Shown piece by piece: positions 9,528 through 18,535 of a stretch of 64,000 nt of DNA. The stretch is taken from the NCBI GenBank assembly GCA_964462985.1, contig CAYXAA010000019.1:1-64000 (forward strand). Direction: 5' to 3'. Position numbers and translations under genes: made by a program. The notes beneath the pieces are model-generated. The model was not told the DNA's origin, made no database searches, and worked only from the letters and a program-made list of their open reading frames with translations. Within the stretch, counting starts at the first letter, position 1. Every line of letters begins with the position of its first letter. The stretch comes from CAYXAA01 sp964462985. Its GTDB lineage: Bacteria; Pseudomonadota; Alphaproteobacteria; Rhizobiales; Stappiaceae.

Positions 9528-9911
9528 TCACTGCTTCTCGCTCCAGCCGACAGCGCCTTCCAGATCGTCCAGCACCTGGCGCCGGTCCTGGGCCCTCTTC
9601 GCCAACAAATGGACGAATATCCGCATTCGCCTCAGCCGGCTCCGTGGAATGGCACGGCCACGACGCTTGCCATGGCGATCGATCTCACCAAACCACGGCT
9701 TCATCCGGCTGTCCGGCGTGGTCGGCTCCATAACGACCACCGCTCCCCTGTAATCCGCGAGCGCTTCGGCAGGCACCGCGGTGAAGAGATACCGCCGGCC
9801 GGATCGACCACGGAAATAGCGATAGCGGTCCCCCAGGCCAAGCGCTTCTGCGGCCTTTGGTGCTTCATCACCCATCGCTGGGTCCCGGATTTCAACATCC
9901 ATCGTTAGCAT
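9528..9911 (-). CDS. Conserved-type hypothetical protein
   Basis: I do not recognise this 127-residue protein. It is soluble, with no signal peptide or membrane segment, and has RYFRGRSGRRYLFTAVP near residue 30, VVVMEPTT, and a basic stretch KRRGRAIPRSRLRRMRIF in the C-terminal half. The basic block could bind nucleic acid or acidic partners, but that is speculation. The ATG at 9911 has GGGA just upstream; in-frame ATGs at 9902 and 9920 also exist. Codon use matches the neighbours and the frame is open, which is the main support for it being real. Confidence 0.55.
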   Translation of the reverse strand: MLTMDVEIRDPAMGDEAPKAAEALGLGDRYRYFRGRSGRRYLFTAVPAEALADYRGAVVVMEPTTPDSRMKPWFGEIDRHGKRRGRAIPRSRLRRMRIFVHLLAKRAQDRRQVLDDLEGAVGWSEKQ

Positions 9912-10004
9912 GGTTCCCATATAGAACAGATCGGGAACAAATAAAAGCCGAATACCGCGGACCAATGGCTCTTGGTTCTGAGGTGGGAATCAAAGTCATA
10001 GGAT

Positions 10005-10832
10005 TCAAGGGTTTGTGCTGCAATGGCCTTCGTGGGCATGCTGCGAGCGCGGCAGGACCTTGCCACGCTCACTCCAGGCGATTGCAACCTTATCGAGGGT
10101 TGGCAGCGCAGGGTCGGTGCGTGCCACCTCTAAAATAAGATGGTCAGAGGCAGCCTCGATCCGCTCGGTTAGCAGGCGGTGAAAGGCATCGGGTTCGAGT
10201 CCCGGCTCGATAGGCGGCAGGAAGCTGACGACAACCGTGCCGGGATAGAGGCGCCAACCGCGGCGCGGCCAGTACAAACCGGCATTGATGGCAACTGGCA
10301 GCACGCGGCATCCGAGCTCGCGATAAAGATGGGCCACACCATACTTGTAGCGTGGCTCGGCTCCGACGGGGCGGCGTGTGCCTTCCGGAAATATTAGAAT
10401 TTGCCGATCTTCGGCGATGGCCTCTTTCGCTGCTTCGAGCATGCTGGCCAGCGCAGTCGCGCCCCTGCCTCGGTCCACAGGAATCTGTTTCATCCGGATT
10501 GTGTACCAGCCGAACAGGGGGATGAAGCGCAGTTCCCGTTTCAAGATATAGGTCGGATCGGGAAATTCGGGAATGATGGCGAAGGTTTCAAATGCGGACT
10601 GGTGCTTCGAGGCCACCACATAGCCGCCGTCCGGTATGTTCTCCCGGCCGCGCACTTCCATTTTCAAGCCCACGATCTTCCGCAGCAGCCAGAGGTTGAT
10701 CCGAGCCCAGAGTGGCACTACTGGCCACCCCCACTTACGCGGCATTAGCAGAACCGGCGCGAGGGCAACCATCATCACCAAGGTGGTCAGATAGAACGCA
10801 CCTTGAAACAGCAGCGAACGCAACAGGATCAT
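10005..10832 (-). CDS. plsC: 1-acyl-sn-glycerol-3-phosphate acyltransferase
   Basis: PlsC acylates lysophosphatidic acid to phosphatidic acid at the inner membrane. The 275-residue protein has an N-terminal membrane segment, the catalytic box as KHQSAFET (usually H-x4-D; here the fifth position after His is Glu), PVDRGRG, and the glycerol-phosphate-binding FPEGTRRPVG. The ATG at 10832 is the first in frame. YdcF and ftsEX lie upstream on the same strand, a recurring envelope cluster. A 15-base palindrome lies 45-59 bases upstream of the start. Confidence 0.92.
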   Translation of the reverse strand: MILLRSLLFQGAFYLTTLVMMVALAPVLLMPRKWGWPVVPLWARINLWLLRKIVGLKMEVRGRENIPDGGYVVASKHQSAFETFAIIPEFPDPTYILKRELRFIPLFGWYTIRMKQIPVDRGRGATALASMLEAAKEAIAEDRQILIFPEGTRRPVGAEPRYKYGVAHLYRELGCRVLPVAINAGLYWPRRGWRLYPGTVVVSFLPPIEPGLEPDAFHRLLTERIEAASDHLILEVARTDPALPTLDKVAIAWSERGKVLPRSQHAHEGHCSTNP

Positions 10833-10876
10833 GGATCGAGTCCGTATGGGCAGCGATAGGCGCGACCCTGCGCGAT

Positions 10877-10891
10877 CACGATCCGATCGTG
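10877..10891. promoter_or_regulatory. 15-base palindrome upstream of plsC
   Basis: CACGATC-C-GATCGTG is a perfect inverted repeat with one central base, 45-59 bases upstream of the plsC ATG, in the 191-base gap between ydcF and plsC. Position and symmetry suit a dimeric regulator, but GATC-rich sequence is common in GC-rich genomes and chance is possible. No matching regulator is seen nearby. Confidence 0.3.
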
Positions 10892-11023
10892 TCGTGGGAG
10901 GGATCGGTTCAAAGTCAACCTGCGTCTACCGATGCTGGCACGAGAAAAGCCCGGTGACAGACCCGAATACACTTACAGGACTTGGAACCGGTATCCACCT
11001 AACCCATGCAAGCTGACGAATGC

Positions 11024-11794
11024 CTAAGGTCGGACCTGGGAAGCCCCTGCCGCCGCTGCGGACTGTGGGCCCGGCGGCTCTACACCCGTCCGAAACCGAG
11101 CCAGCATATACTTCATGTACTCCCGGATGAGAAGCCGCGCTGTCTCCGGCTCCGTGTACCAGCGGGATATGTCGAGATCCTCACGGACCACCGGATAGGG
11201 AACGAGCGTCACCTCCGGCATGGCGGCGTGAAGCTCTAGCAAGGAACGAGGCATGTGGTAGGCGCTCGTCACCACCAAGAGCCGCCCAAACCCCCAATCG
11301 CGCACCCATTTTGCCGTCTCATGAGCATTGTCACTGGTGTTGAGTGCCTTCCTGTCCAGATCAATGCAGCACGTGAAAAGATCGATCTGGCTAGCAGTGC
11401 GGCTCGCAATCTGTTGCGGCGTCGTTGCGGGGTGCACGCCGGAGATGAGCAGCCGTTTCGCGCGCCCTTCGTCGAGCAATGTCAATGCCTGCGCGACTCG
11501 GTCGCTTCCGCCTGTGAGCACAACGATGGCGTCGGCTGCCGGCGGAACATCGGGCGGCGGCACGGCAACGGCTGCCGCAAACCGGAGGAAGCCAGCCACC
11601 ACAAAGCCCATCGCGGCGACACTGGCCAGAACCACTGCCACTCTTTTTCGACGAAGCCTGCCGTGCCGTGGCCGAAGCTGCTCGTCCGCTGTGGCAGCAC
11701 CCGACATTGCCGGCTGCCCAAGGTGTGGCGACGGCTCACCTCCCGCTGCAGGGGGCGGCTTTTCACCGGCCTTTGATGCTTCTTTCATGGACAT
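11024..11794 (-). CDS. YdcF/SanA/ElyC-family (DUF218) membrane protein
   Basis: The 256-residue protein has a Pro-rich cytoplasmic N-terminus (about 45 residues), one membrane segment, then a DUF218 domain with AIVVLTGGSDRVAQAL, RLLISGVHP and LLVVTSAYHMPRSL, all characteristic. Related proteins (SanA, ElyC) affect envelope and peptidoglycan homeostasis; the reaction is not established. An ATG at 11788 would remove two residues. It lies between ftsX and plsC, which supports an envelope role. Confidence 0.88.
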   Translation of the reverse strand: MSMKEASKAGEKPPPAAGGEPSPHLGQPAMSGAATADEQLRPRHGRLRRKRVAVVLASVAAMGFVVAGFLRFAAAVAVPPPDVPPAADAIVVLTGGSDRVAQALTLLDEGRAKRLLISGVHPATTPQQIASRTASQIDLFTCCIDLDRKALNTSDNAHETAKWVRDWGFGRLLVVTSAYHMPRSLLELHAAMPEVTLVPYPVVREDLDISRWYTEPETARLLIREYMKYMLARFRTGVEPPGPQSAAAAGASQVRP

Positions 11795-11933
11795 AGCCGG
11801 ACGATGCTAAGTGATTCGGGCTTGATCGCGACATCCTCCTCGACTTTTGGCCACCCGACCGTTGGTCGGCAGACTTTCCCCGCGCCGACCGCCATATTGC
11901 CAGTATACGGATCGATGATCCGGCGTCACGGTC

Positions 11934-12965
11934 TCAGTCCATCCGCGACAGATGGGCGTGCACGGCCACCCGGGACGTCAGGGCGGTAAGTACGGTGACC
12001 ATGAACACCACGGCCAGCACGCCGAGATAGCCGGCAACCCCGACAGAAATCGGGCCGAACAACACACTTGCCTGCTCGACCCCCGCGAGACCGGTACCCT
12101 CGCGTGCGACAAACTCAAGGGTTACAAACAGCAAACAGGCGGCGAGGCCACCAGCGATTCCACCCCTGAGACCAAGCACAAGGAAGTGGCGCTGAAATTC
12201 GCGGGCAATGAAGCTATCCTCCGCGCCAACAAAATGCAGCACCTCGACCACATCGCGGTTGCCCGCCATGGCCGCGCGGGTTGCAAAGACAACCGATAGC
12301 ACCATCGATCCGAGCACCAGTACGAGTAGGGCGAAGCCAGCGACGACCACGGCGCCCGCCATGGCCGCGAGGCGGTCTGTCCATGCCGTATGATCGTCGA
12401 CGCTGCCGCCGACGATCTGGTCTCGAACCGCCCGACGCAATGCAGCAAGATCAAGCGCCCGGCTGTCATCGATCATCACTTGAATCAGCCGTGGTACCGG
12501 TAACGCCTCGAGGTCGAGATCCGATCCCAGCCAAGGCTGCAGCAAATTTCGCGTCTCCTGATCGGAGAGAGCACGGACGGAACCCACCCCCGGGAACTCT
12601 CCAGCGAGCGCGAGCGCCTTGTCGATCTCGCGCAGCATGTCGACTCCCTCGGCCGGCCGAATCTGGATCGTCACCTCGCGCACCAATTCGTTTGACCAAG
12701 CTTCTGCTGCATCCCGAACAATCGCGACGACGCCGACCGTCAAGCAGGCGAGGAAGCTCATGATGGCCACCACCAGCGTCAGCGCTCGGCCGGCCACCGC
12801 CTGGGGCGGCACGATGGTGGCCGGAGGGCGCAAACCGTCTCGATCGCCGCGCACGAATTTTGACCTCGGCAGGCGCTTCGCAGCGCTACGCCGCGAAGCA
12901 TCGCCGGCCTTTCGCCGCTTTGACGGCTGTCGACGGGGGCCGACAGAGGATCGACCGTCAGTCAT
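11934..12965 (-). CDS. ftsX: Cell division ABC-type permease FtsX
   Basis: FtsX is the inner-membrane partner of FtsE and relays ATPase activity to septal peptidoglycan hydrolases. The 343-residue protein has a basic N-terminal extension of about 55 residues, a first membrane segment, a periplasmic loop beginning near VTIQIRPAEG, and three C-terminal membrane segments with the FtsX/MacB-type permease pattern. The ATG at 12965 overlaps the ftsE stop by eight bases, which fixes the start and suggests coupling. The long N-terminus is somewhat longer than in the E. coli protein. Confidence 0.92.
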   Translation of the reverse strand: MTDGRSSVGPRRQPSKRRKAGDASRRSAAKRLPRSKFVRGDRDGLRPPATIVPPQAVAGRALTLVVAIMSFLACLTVGVVAIVRDAAEAWSNELVREVTIQIRPAEGVDMLREIDKALALAGEFPGVGSVRALSDQETRNLLQPWLGSDLDLEALPVPRLIQVMIDDSRALDLAALRRAVRDQIVGGSVDDHTAWTDRLAAMAGAVVVAGFALLVLVLGSMVLSVVFATRAAMAGNRDVVEVLHFVGAEDSFIAREFQRHFLVLGLRGGIAGGLAACLLFVTLEFVAREGTGLAGVEQASVLFGPISVGVAGYLGVLAVVFMVTVLTALTSRVAVHAHLSRMD

Positions 12966-13617
12966 GGACCGTGAGCCGCCCATCGGCGAGCACGAGACGA
13001 CGCGCCTCGACCTGATCCATCAGAGCGAGGTCGTGAGTGGCGATAACCACCGAGGTGCCGAGTCGGTTCAATTCAATGAAAAGGCGCAGCAATCGCCGAG
13101 CGAGCGGCGGATCCACGTTCCCGGTCGGTTCGTCGGCAAGCAGCAGCTCGGGCCTGGTGATCAATGCCCGGGCGATCGCGGCTCGCTGCTTCTCGCCGCC
13201 AGACAGCACTGGAGGGAGCACGTGCATGCGCTCACCGAGACCGACCCACTTGAGGAGCTCGACGACATCAGACCGATACTCAACCTCGCCCCGACCGAGT
13301 ACCCGCAGCGGCAGTGCGACGTTCTCGTATGTTGTTAGGTGGTCGAGCAGGCGAAAATCCTGAAACACTATCCCGATACGCCGCCTCAGAGCCGGCACCT
13401 CCGCCTTGGCCAGCGTTGAGGTGTCGCGTCCAAAGGCGTTGATAAGCCCCCGGGTCGGGCGAAGCGACAGAAACAAGAGGCGCATCAGGCTGGTCTTGCC
13501 GGCGCCAGAGGGACCGGTCAAGAATTGAAAGGATTGCGGCTCTAGCGTGAAGGACAGGTCGCGCAATACCTCCGGACCCATGCCGTAACGCAGGCCAACG
13601 TTTTCGAAGCGGATCAC
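12958..13617 (-). CDS. ftsE: Cell division ATP-binding protein FtsE
   Basis: FtsE is the ATPase of the FtsEX complex. The 219-residue protein carries Walker A GPSGAGKTS, Q-loop FQDFRLLD, signature LSGGEKQRAAIARAL, Walker B LLLADEPTGNVD and a switch His in ATHDLALM. The start is a GTG at 13617 with GAGGGA about seven bases upstream; it gives the usual FtsE length, and the longer open frame upstream has no family similarity. The upstream gap holds a CtrA-like box. Confidence 0.94.
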   Translation of the reverse strand: MIRFENVGLRYGMGPEVLRDLSFTLEPQSFQFLTGPSGAGKTSLMRLLFLSLRPTRGLINAFGRDTSTLAKAEVPALRRRIGIVFQDFRLLDHLTTYENVALPLRVLGRGEVEYRSDVVELLKWVGLGERMHVLPPVLSGGEKQRAAIARALITRPELLLADEPTGNVDPPLARRLLRLFIELNRLGTSVVIATHDLALMDQVEARRLVLADGRLTVHD

Positions 13618-13961
13618 GGCAATCCCTCTCGCAGCCGTGGCGAGACCAACTTGATGAACCATAGGTCCGCCGCGGTCGCAGCTATGCCGCCGACGAACTT
13701 CATGCGAGGGCCACGCGTGACACTGCCCATTTCGATTCCGATGACGACCTGCTTGTTCGAACGCAAGGTGCGACGAAGCGCGGAGGCGCAACCTTAACGC
13801 CGGCAGCGTTAACACTTCATTAATGATACGAGAGCGACAAAGGCAAGGACGAGCTAGCTGGTTTGGCGGCGGCAGCACGGAGGTCGCCCCTGTTGGTGCA
13901 CTGTTAACGGCCGTTGCGGCAAACAAGGGTGAATGCCATCCCTGTGTTGAGGGATCTTCTT
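13618..13961. promoter_or_regulatory. Divergent intergenic region with CtrA-like box, ftsE / zinc-ribbon gene
   Basis: This 344-base gap between two divergent operons has no convincing gene. At 13809-13823 it holds TTAA-CACTTCA-TTAA, matching the TTAA-N7-TTAA core of CtrA sites, and just to the left a GTTAAC within CCTTAACGCC/GCGTTAAC. The zinc-ribbon gene has GAGGGA nine bases before its ATG. CtrA control of division genes is known in alphaproteobacteria; binding here is inference. Confidence 0.45.
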
Positions 13962-14870
13962 ATGAAGATCACATGCCCTGAATGCGGGACCGTCTACAAG
14001 GTCGCGCCGAATACCATGGGCCCCGACGGCCGAGACGTTAGATGCACCCGATGCGACACGCGCTGGCATGCCAGCTGCGACCAGAATCACGCTGAGACCC
14101 AGAACGGGTTGGAGCGAGACAACGACATGTTTGCGCCGATCGCCAACGATGCCGACATAACGGCCGAAGGCGGCACGGCGAACGATGTGGTGCAGACCGA
14201 CGATAGGGAGGATTTCGCTGACTGGAGCGTTAACGAGGAGGCGCAACCTGATCGCGCCCCCGCGTCCACGACCAATTCAGCCGCTGTTGAATTGGCTGAT
14301 GCGAAAAGACCCGCCGATATCGAGACGTTGGCCAAACGACCGAAGATCGTCGTTCGTCAACGACGCAGCGCCGGCTCCTTGCGGAGGATGATGCGAGTAG
14401 CGGCCAAACTGCGCCGCGTCAATCCGCGCCGCGTCTTCGGGGCGGTGGTGTTTCTCACCGCGATCGGCTGCGGTTTGCTCGCCGTGACGCTCCGAGACCC
14501 GATTGTCGCACGGATGCCCGATCTCGCCGGGCTGTATGAGCTCGCCGGATTCAACGTCAATCTCCGGGGTCTGACGATTGAAGATCTGCGGACCTTTCGC
14601 GAACGCGAGGAAGGCTCTATCGTACTCGTGGTGGAAGGCAATATCCGCAATCCCACGCGGGAGGCCGTAGTTGTTCCCGCGATTCGCTTCGCTCTGCGCA
14701 GCGAGGATGCCCAGGAGATCTATGCCTGGATCGTCGAGCCGCGGGTCCGCCGTCTCGAAGCGGGCAAGGCGAGTCGATTTCGCACGAGACTGGCGTCGCC
14801 GCCGGATCTGGCCGCCGATATCCATGTCCGCTTTACCGAGCGGCGCAGTCAGCACGCGAGGCTCGAGTGA
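13962..14870 (+). CDS. MJ0042-type zinc-ribbon membrane protein
   Basis: The 302-residue protein begins MKITCPECGTVYKV, with a second pair in VRCTRCDTRW, a four-Cys zinc ribbon of the MJ0042 type. An acidic, low-complexity linker runs to about residue 130, a basic stretch precedes one membrane segment near residues 157-177, and a C-terminal domain resembles DUF3426 regions found in such proteins. Function is unknown. The ATG at 13962 has a good GAGGGA site and puts the zinc ribbon at the extreme N-terminus. Its stop overlaps the hpt GTG start by four bases. Confidence 0.86.
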   Translation: MKITCPECGTVYKVAPNTMGPDGRDVRCTRCDTRWHASCDQNHAETQNGLERDNDMFAPIANDADITAEGGTANDVVQTDDREDFADWSVNEEAQPDRAPASTTNSAAVELADAKRPADIETLAKRPKIVVRQRRSAGSLRRMMRVAAKLRRVNPRRVFGAVVFLTAIGCGLLAVTLRDPIVARMPDLAGLYELAGFNVNLRGLTIEDLRTFREREEGSIVLVVEGNIRNPTREAVVVPAIRFALRSEDAQEIYAWIVEPRVRRLEAGKASRFRTRLASPPDLAADIHVRFTERRSQHARLE

Positions 14871-15445
14871 CCCCGCACCCGACCATCCACACACTCTACG
14901 ACGAAGCCGCCATTGCCGGGCGCGTCGAGACGGTTGCCTCGCAAATTGCCGAAGATCGGCCGGTCAATCTGCTGGTGGTCGCCGTGCTCAAGGGAAGTTT
15001 TGTCTTTGCTGCGGACCTGATCCGGGCGATGCATCGGGTCGGGCTCGCTCCGGAAGTGGAGTTCATCCATCTGTCGAGCTACGGAGCAGCAACCGAGTCC
15101 TCCGGCGCGGTGCGGGTTCTGCGCGATGTGGAAAGCGAGGTTGCCGGTCGGGATGTGATCCTCGTGGACGATATTCTGGAGAGCGGCCGCACCCTTGCAT
15201 TTGCCCGCGACAGGCTCGTCGGTCGCGGCGCTCGCTCGGTGCGCGTTGCGGCCCTACTCGACAAGCCACATCGCCGCAAAACTGCCATTTCCGCTGACTA
15301 CGTTGGCTTTGCGTGTCCTGACCGATTCGTGGTGGGCTACGGCATGGACATGGCGCATCGCTGGCGTCAATTGCCCTTCATCGGATACGTGGAGCCCGAA
15401 TCGACGGATGTCGACGGGGATACTGTATCCAATTCGGGAGACTGA
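14867..15445 (+). CDS. hpt: Hypoxanthine phosphoribosyltransferase
   Basis: Hpt salvages hypoxanthine (and often guanine) to the nucleotide using PRPP. The 192-residue protein has VAVLKGSFVFAADLIR, the flexible-loop SSYG, the PRPP-binding VILVDDILESGRTL near residue 100, and VGYGMDMAHRWRQLPFIG near the C-terminus, all family-typical. The GTG at 14867 overlaps the previous stop (GTGA), so it is translationally coupled to the zinc-ribbon gene. The response regulator cpdR follows after one base. Confidence 0.93.
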   Translation: MTPHPTIHTLYDEAAIAGRVETVASQIAEDRPVNLLVVAVLKGSFVFAADLIRAMHRVGLAPEVEFIHLSSYGAATESSGAVRVLRDVESEVAGRDVILVDDILESGRTLAFARDRLVGRGARSVRVAALLDKPHRRKTAISADYVGFACPDRFVVGYGMDMAHRWRQLPFIGYVEPESTDVDGDTVSNSGD

Positions 15446-15446
15446 G

Positions 15447-15842
15447 ATGGCTCGCATTCTTCTGGCCGAGGACGACGAGGCTGTGCGCAGCTTCGTCAAG
15501 CGGGCGATGGAATTGGAGGGCCATTCGGTTGTTGCGACCGAGGATGGCGCCAGCGCTCTCGAGACTCTGCGTTATGAGAGCGGAAGCTTCGACCTGCTGT
15601 TATCCGACATTAAGATGCCGGTCATGGACGGCATTGCTCTCGCGCTGGTCGTTGCCCGCGATCATCCGGAAATGCCTATCCTGTTGATGACCGGCTTTGC
15701 CGATCAGCGAGAGCGCGCCAGCGGCCTGGATGCTCTGATCCACGATGTTGTGACCAAGCCGTTCTCGTTGGCTGAAATCCGCCGTGCGGTTGCCGATGCC
15801 CTGCTTGGTATCCACCGCGACGACTCCCGGCTCTACGCATAG
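15447..15842 (+). CDS. cpdR: Single-domain response regulator CpdR
   Basis: CpdR, when unphosphorylated, primes ClpXP for regulated proteolysis during the alphaproteobacterial cell cycle; the CckA-ChpT relay phosphorylates it. The 131-residue protein is a lone receiver domain, with the acidic pair in LLAEDDE, phospho-acceptor Asp54 in LLLSDIKMPVMDG, the switch region LLMTGFADQRERA and the Lys in VVTKPFS. The blocks MARILLAEDDEAVRSF and GLDALIHDVVTKPF match CpdR rather than generic CheY proteins. The ATG has GGGAG upstream and lies just after hpt. Confidence 0.93.
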   Translation: MARILLAEDDEAVRSFVKRAMELEGHSVVATEDGASALETLRYESGSFDLLLSDIKMPVMDGIALALVVARDHPEMPILLMTGFADQRERASGLDALIHDVVTKPFSLAEIRRAVADALLGIHRDDSRLYA

Positions 15843-15931
15843 ACGAACCTGCCGATCGGTTTCAATTTGAGGTCGTTCGTCCGTTTGCCTTACCGACGAA
15901 GGCTACTCTTTACCACCGGAGCACTGCTGCC

Positions 15932-18457
15932 TCAGTAGTGCCGCAACAGCCGCTCCAGATAGTCGAGTTCCAGCATCGGCCGTGAAGGATCAGAGAAACG
16001 CCGTCGTAGCTCCTCGAGAATGCGCCGCGCCCGCTGAACGTCAATTTCGTCGGGAACCTTGACCTGCTCCCCGAAATCAGGACCCTCCGTTCGGCGCGGC
16101 CGACCCAGCGGATCCTCATCCAGCGGGCTGCGGCTGCGCGCCATGCCGGGCCTCTGTCCTTCGCCCTGGCTCAGCATCTGCTCGGCCATGCCTTGCGCGC
16201 CGCGCCGCAGCGCCTCGAGGGCGTTACCCTGCTCACCGACGGCCTCTCCGGTCTGGCCCTCGCCCAGCGCCTCACCGGCTTTGCCCATGGATTCGCCTGC
16301 TTCGCCGAGATCACCGTTCTGAGGCATGCCGTTCTTGGACAACTGGTCCATCAACTCCTGCAGTTGCTGCGCGAGGTCACCCTGACCCTGCTGCAGCTGA
16401 CGAAGCGCCTCAGCGAGCTGCTCCGGCGTCATTTGGCCGTTCTGACCCTGCTGTTGTCCCTGCTGTCCCTGTTGCGGTTGGCCCTGCCGGCCGTTCTGGT
16501 CATAGCGGTGGGTCTGGTCCATCAGCTCCTGCTGACGTTGAATCATGCGGCCAAGTTCGTTGAGCGCCTGCATCATCTCCCGCGTCGCTCCGTCCGGCGC
16601 CATTTGCGGCCGTCCTGCCTGGAGGTTCTCTAGCATGCGCTGCATTTGTGCCAATAGCTCGCGGGCGGCATCGCGCGAGCCGGACTTGGCAAGTTCCTCG
16701 ATCCGGCGCAGCATCTCGTCCAGATCCTGCGGCCGGAGCGACTGCGCGTTGGGATCCACAGGCTGCATCGCCTGCGGATTCTGCCGCATTTGTTCGGCGA
16801 GAGCCTGGAAATATTCATTGAGCGCCTTGCGCAGCTCGTCCGCGAGCCTTGCGATCTCCTCGTCCGAGGCACCGTTCTCCAGCGCCTTGCGCAGCGCCTC
16901 CTGCGCATCCCGCAACGCTCGTTCGGCGACAGACAGATCGCCGTCCTCGATGGTCAGCGCGAGATCCCACAACAGCGGCAGCAGCTCCCTGAGGGTCGCA
17001 TCGTCCTGCGCCTCCACCAGACGATGGTAGGCGAAATCCATGCCGAGATAGGTCTTGGCGCTGTCCATGAATTTGTCCGGCGCCAGCATCAGCGCATCGA
17101 ATGCCATAATGACGCGATCCTGCTGGCGCGCATCGAGCGCGAGCTCGCGACGCTGCTCTACGATCGCTCGTGCCAGCGGTTTGGCGAAGGCACGCTGCGG
17201 TAGTGTCAGCCGATGCGGCTCCGACCGCCCTTCATGGCCGGCATGATCGCGCGCGACCAGCACCAGCTCGACTTCCGAACCGGCCCAAGGGTGGTTCGTG
17301 AGATCGCGAATCGTCTCGGCGGCGCCGGACTTGCGTTCGCCGGCCGGCAGGGCCAGCGGGAAGCGCGGCGCCTCGACGAGCGGCCGCCTTTCGCCCGGCG
17401 GTTCGTTCGGGTCGCTGATTGGCTGGATTAGCGCCTCGGCCGAGACGATGCCGTAGTCGTCCTGCACGAGGTAATTGAACTTGAGACTGCCACTATACTG
17501 CTCCTCAGGATCGTTGAGCAGCCGGATCGTAGGCTTGGCGTCTGGCTCTACATCAAACAACCAGCTTGCCGCCACCGTGTCGCCATCAAAAACCTCGGCT
17601 CGACTGCTGCTCTTCAGCACACTGCGTCGATCGATGGGAGACGGCCCGGTCGTTTCCGCAGCCGGTGTAACGTCGGCTGTACCTTCCTCGGTTGTCAGGA
17701 CGACCCGAACCGATGAACTTCCCTGGCTGCGGACGACGAATTCACTCCCTTCCGGCACCCGGATCGCCCGGGACGGATCGCGCACCGTGCCGGTCGTCCC
17801 GGTGAGGAACACCGGTGGCCGGCCCGTATAGGCAGGCGGAGTCACCCAAGCGTCGATCCGCGTCGGGACCTCGGCTTCAGCCGTGCGGTCCGGAAACAGA
17901 TCGACGAGGCGGCGCCACCGATCCTCGCCGGCAACGGTAAAGCCCACCACGACCAGCATCGCCGCGGCGACGCGCAGTGCGTAAGGGTCGGAGCGAAAGG
18001 CACCAGGCTGTGGCAGGCCGGCCTTGAGATTCGAGAGAGCTGCCGACATCCGCCGCCGGTGCGCCTCCCACATAGCCCTCGCGAACGGATCATTTGAACC
18101 GGCTGAAAGATCATCTTCGATTGCTACCAGAGGCCTGTGGCTGTGGCCGGACTGGATCTCCACCCGGCGCAAGCCCTCGGCGCGGCTCGGCCAGCGCAGC
18201 CGGCGCAGCGGCAGCAATAGATAGATGAAAGCGCCGATGATACACACGAGGGCCACAATGCGGGCCCAGGTGGGAAGCAACGGCCATACTCCGATCCAGG
18301 AAAGGCCGACATAGAAGCCCGCGACAATCAGCAGCGGCACGAGCACCGGCCACAGCTGCTCCCAGAAAATCGCAACGCGGCTACCAAGGATAACTCGATC
18401 GAGACGCCGCCGAGCCCGTCCAATAGATTCGGGCCTTATCCCCGCATCGGGATGCAT
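15932..18457 (-). CDS. TIGR02302-family (DUF4175) large membrane protein
   Basis: The 841-residue protein has two to three hydrophobic segments within the first 100 residues and one near residue 170, then a large periplasmic-type region. A strongly Gln/Gly-rich stretch near residue 670-720 (QGQPQQGQQGQQQ and related) separates coiled-coil-like helices. This is the TIGR02302 layout; function is unknown. The ATG at 18457 has AAGGGAG seven bases upstream; a GTG at 18502 with GAGGCGAAG is an alternative start. lysA lies upstream on the same strand. Confidence 0.86.
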   Translation of the reverse strand: MHPDAGIRPESIGRARRRLDRVILGSRVAIFWEQLWPVLVPLLIVAGFYVGLSWIGVWPLLPTWARIVALVCIIGAFIYLLLPLRRLRWPSRAEGLRRVEIQSGHSHRPLVAIEDDLSAGSNDPFARAMWEAHRRRMSAALSNLKAGLPQPGAFRSDPYALRVAAAMLVVVGFTVAGEDRWRRLVDLFPDRTAEAEVPTRIDAWVTPPAYTGRPPVFLTGTTGTVRDPSRAIRVPEGSEFVVRSQGSSSVRVVLTTEEGTADVTPAAETTGPSPIDRRSVLKSSSRAEVFDGDTVAASWLFDVEPDAKPTIRLLNDPEEQYSGSLKFNYLVQDDYGIVSAEALIQPISDPNEPPGERRPLVEAPRFPLALPAGERKSGAAETIRDLTNHPWAGSEVELVLVARDHAGHEGRSEPHRLTLPQRAFAKPLARAIVEQRRELALDARQQDRVIMAFDALMLAPDKFMDSAKTYLGMDFAYHRLVEAQDDATLRELLPLLWDLALTIEDGDLSVAERALRDAQEALRKALENGASDEEIARLADELRKALNEYFQALAEQMRQNPQAMQPVDPNAQSLRPQDLDEMLRRIEELAKSGSRDAARELLAQMQRMLENLQAGRPQMAPDGATREMMQALNELGRMIQRQQELMDQTHRYDQNGRQGQPQQGQQGQQQGQNGQMTPEQLAEALRQLQQGQGDLAQQLQELMDQLSKNGMPQNGDLGEAGESMGKAGEALGEGQTGEAVGEQGNALEALRRGAQGMAEQMLSQGEGQRPGMARSRSPLDEDPLGRPRRTEGPDFGEQVKVPDEIDVQRARRILEELRRRFSDPSRPMLELDYLERLLRHY

Positions 18458-18535
18458 AGGATCTCCCTTGCTGGCGGACGTGGATTCGCGTGGTTCGATC
18501 ACCTTCGCCTCTTCGGCCTCCGCCCCACCAGTGTC

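Noticed and set aside
10191..10203. GGGTTCGAGTCCC, resembling a tRNA T-arm
   Set aside because: It lies within plsC and encodes part of EPGLEPD; no acceptor stem or anticodon arm is found around it.
10936..10951. TGGCACG-AGAA-AAGCC, sigma-54-like on the plus strand
   Set aside because: No plus-strand gene follows; the nearest genes on both sides read on the minus strand.
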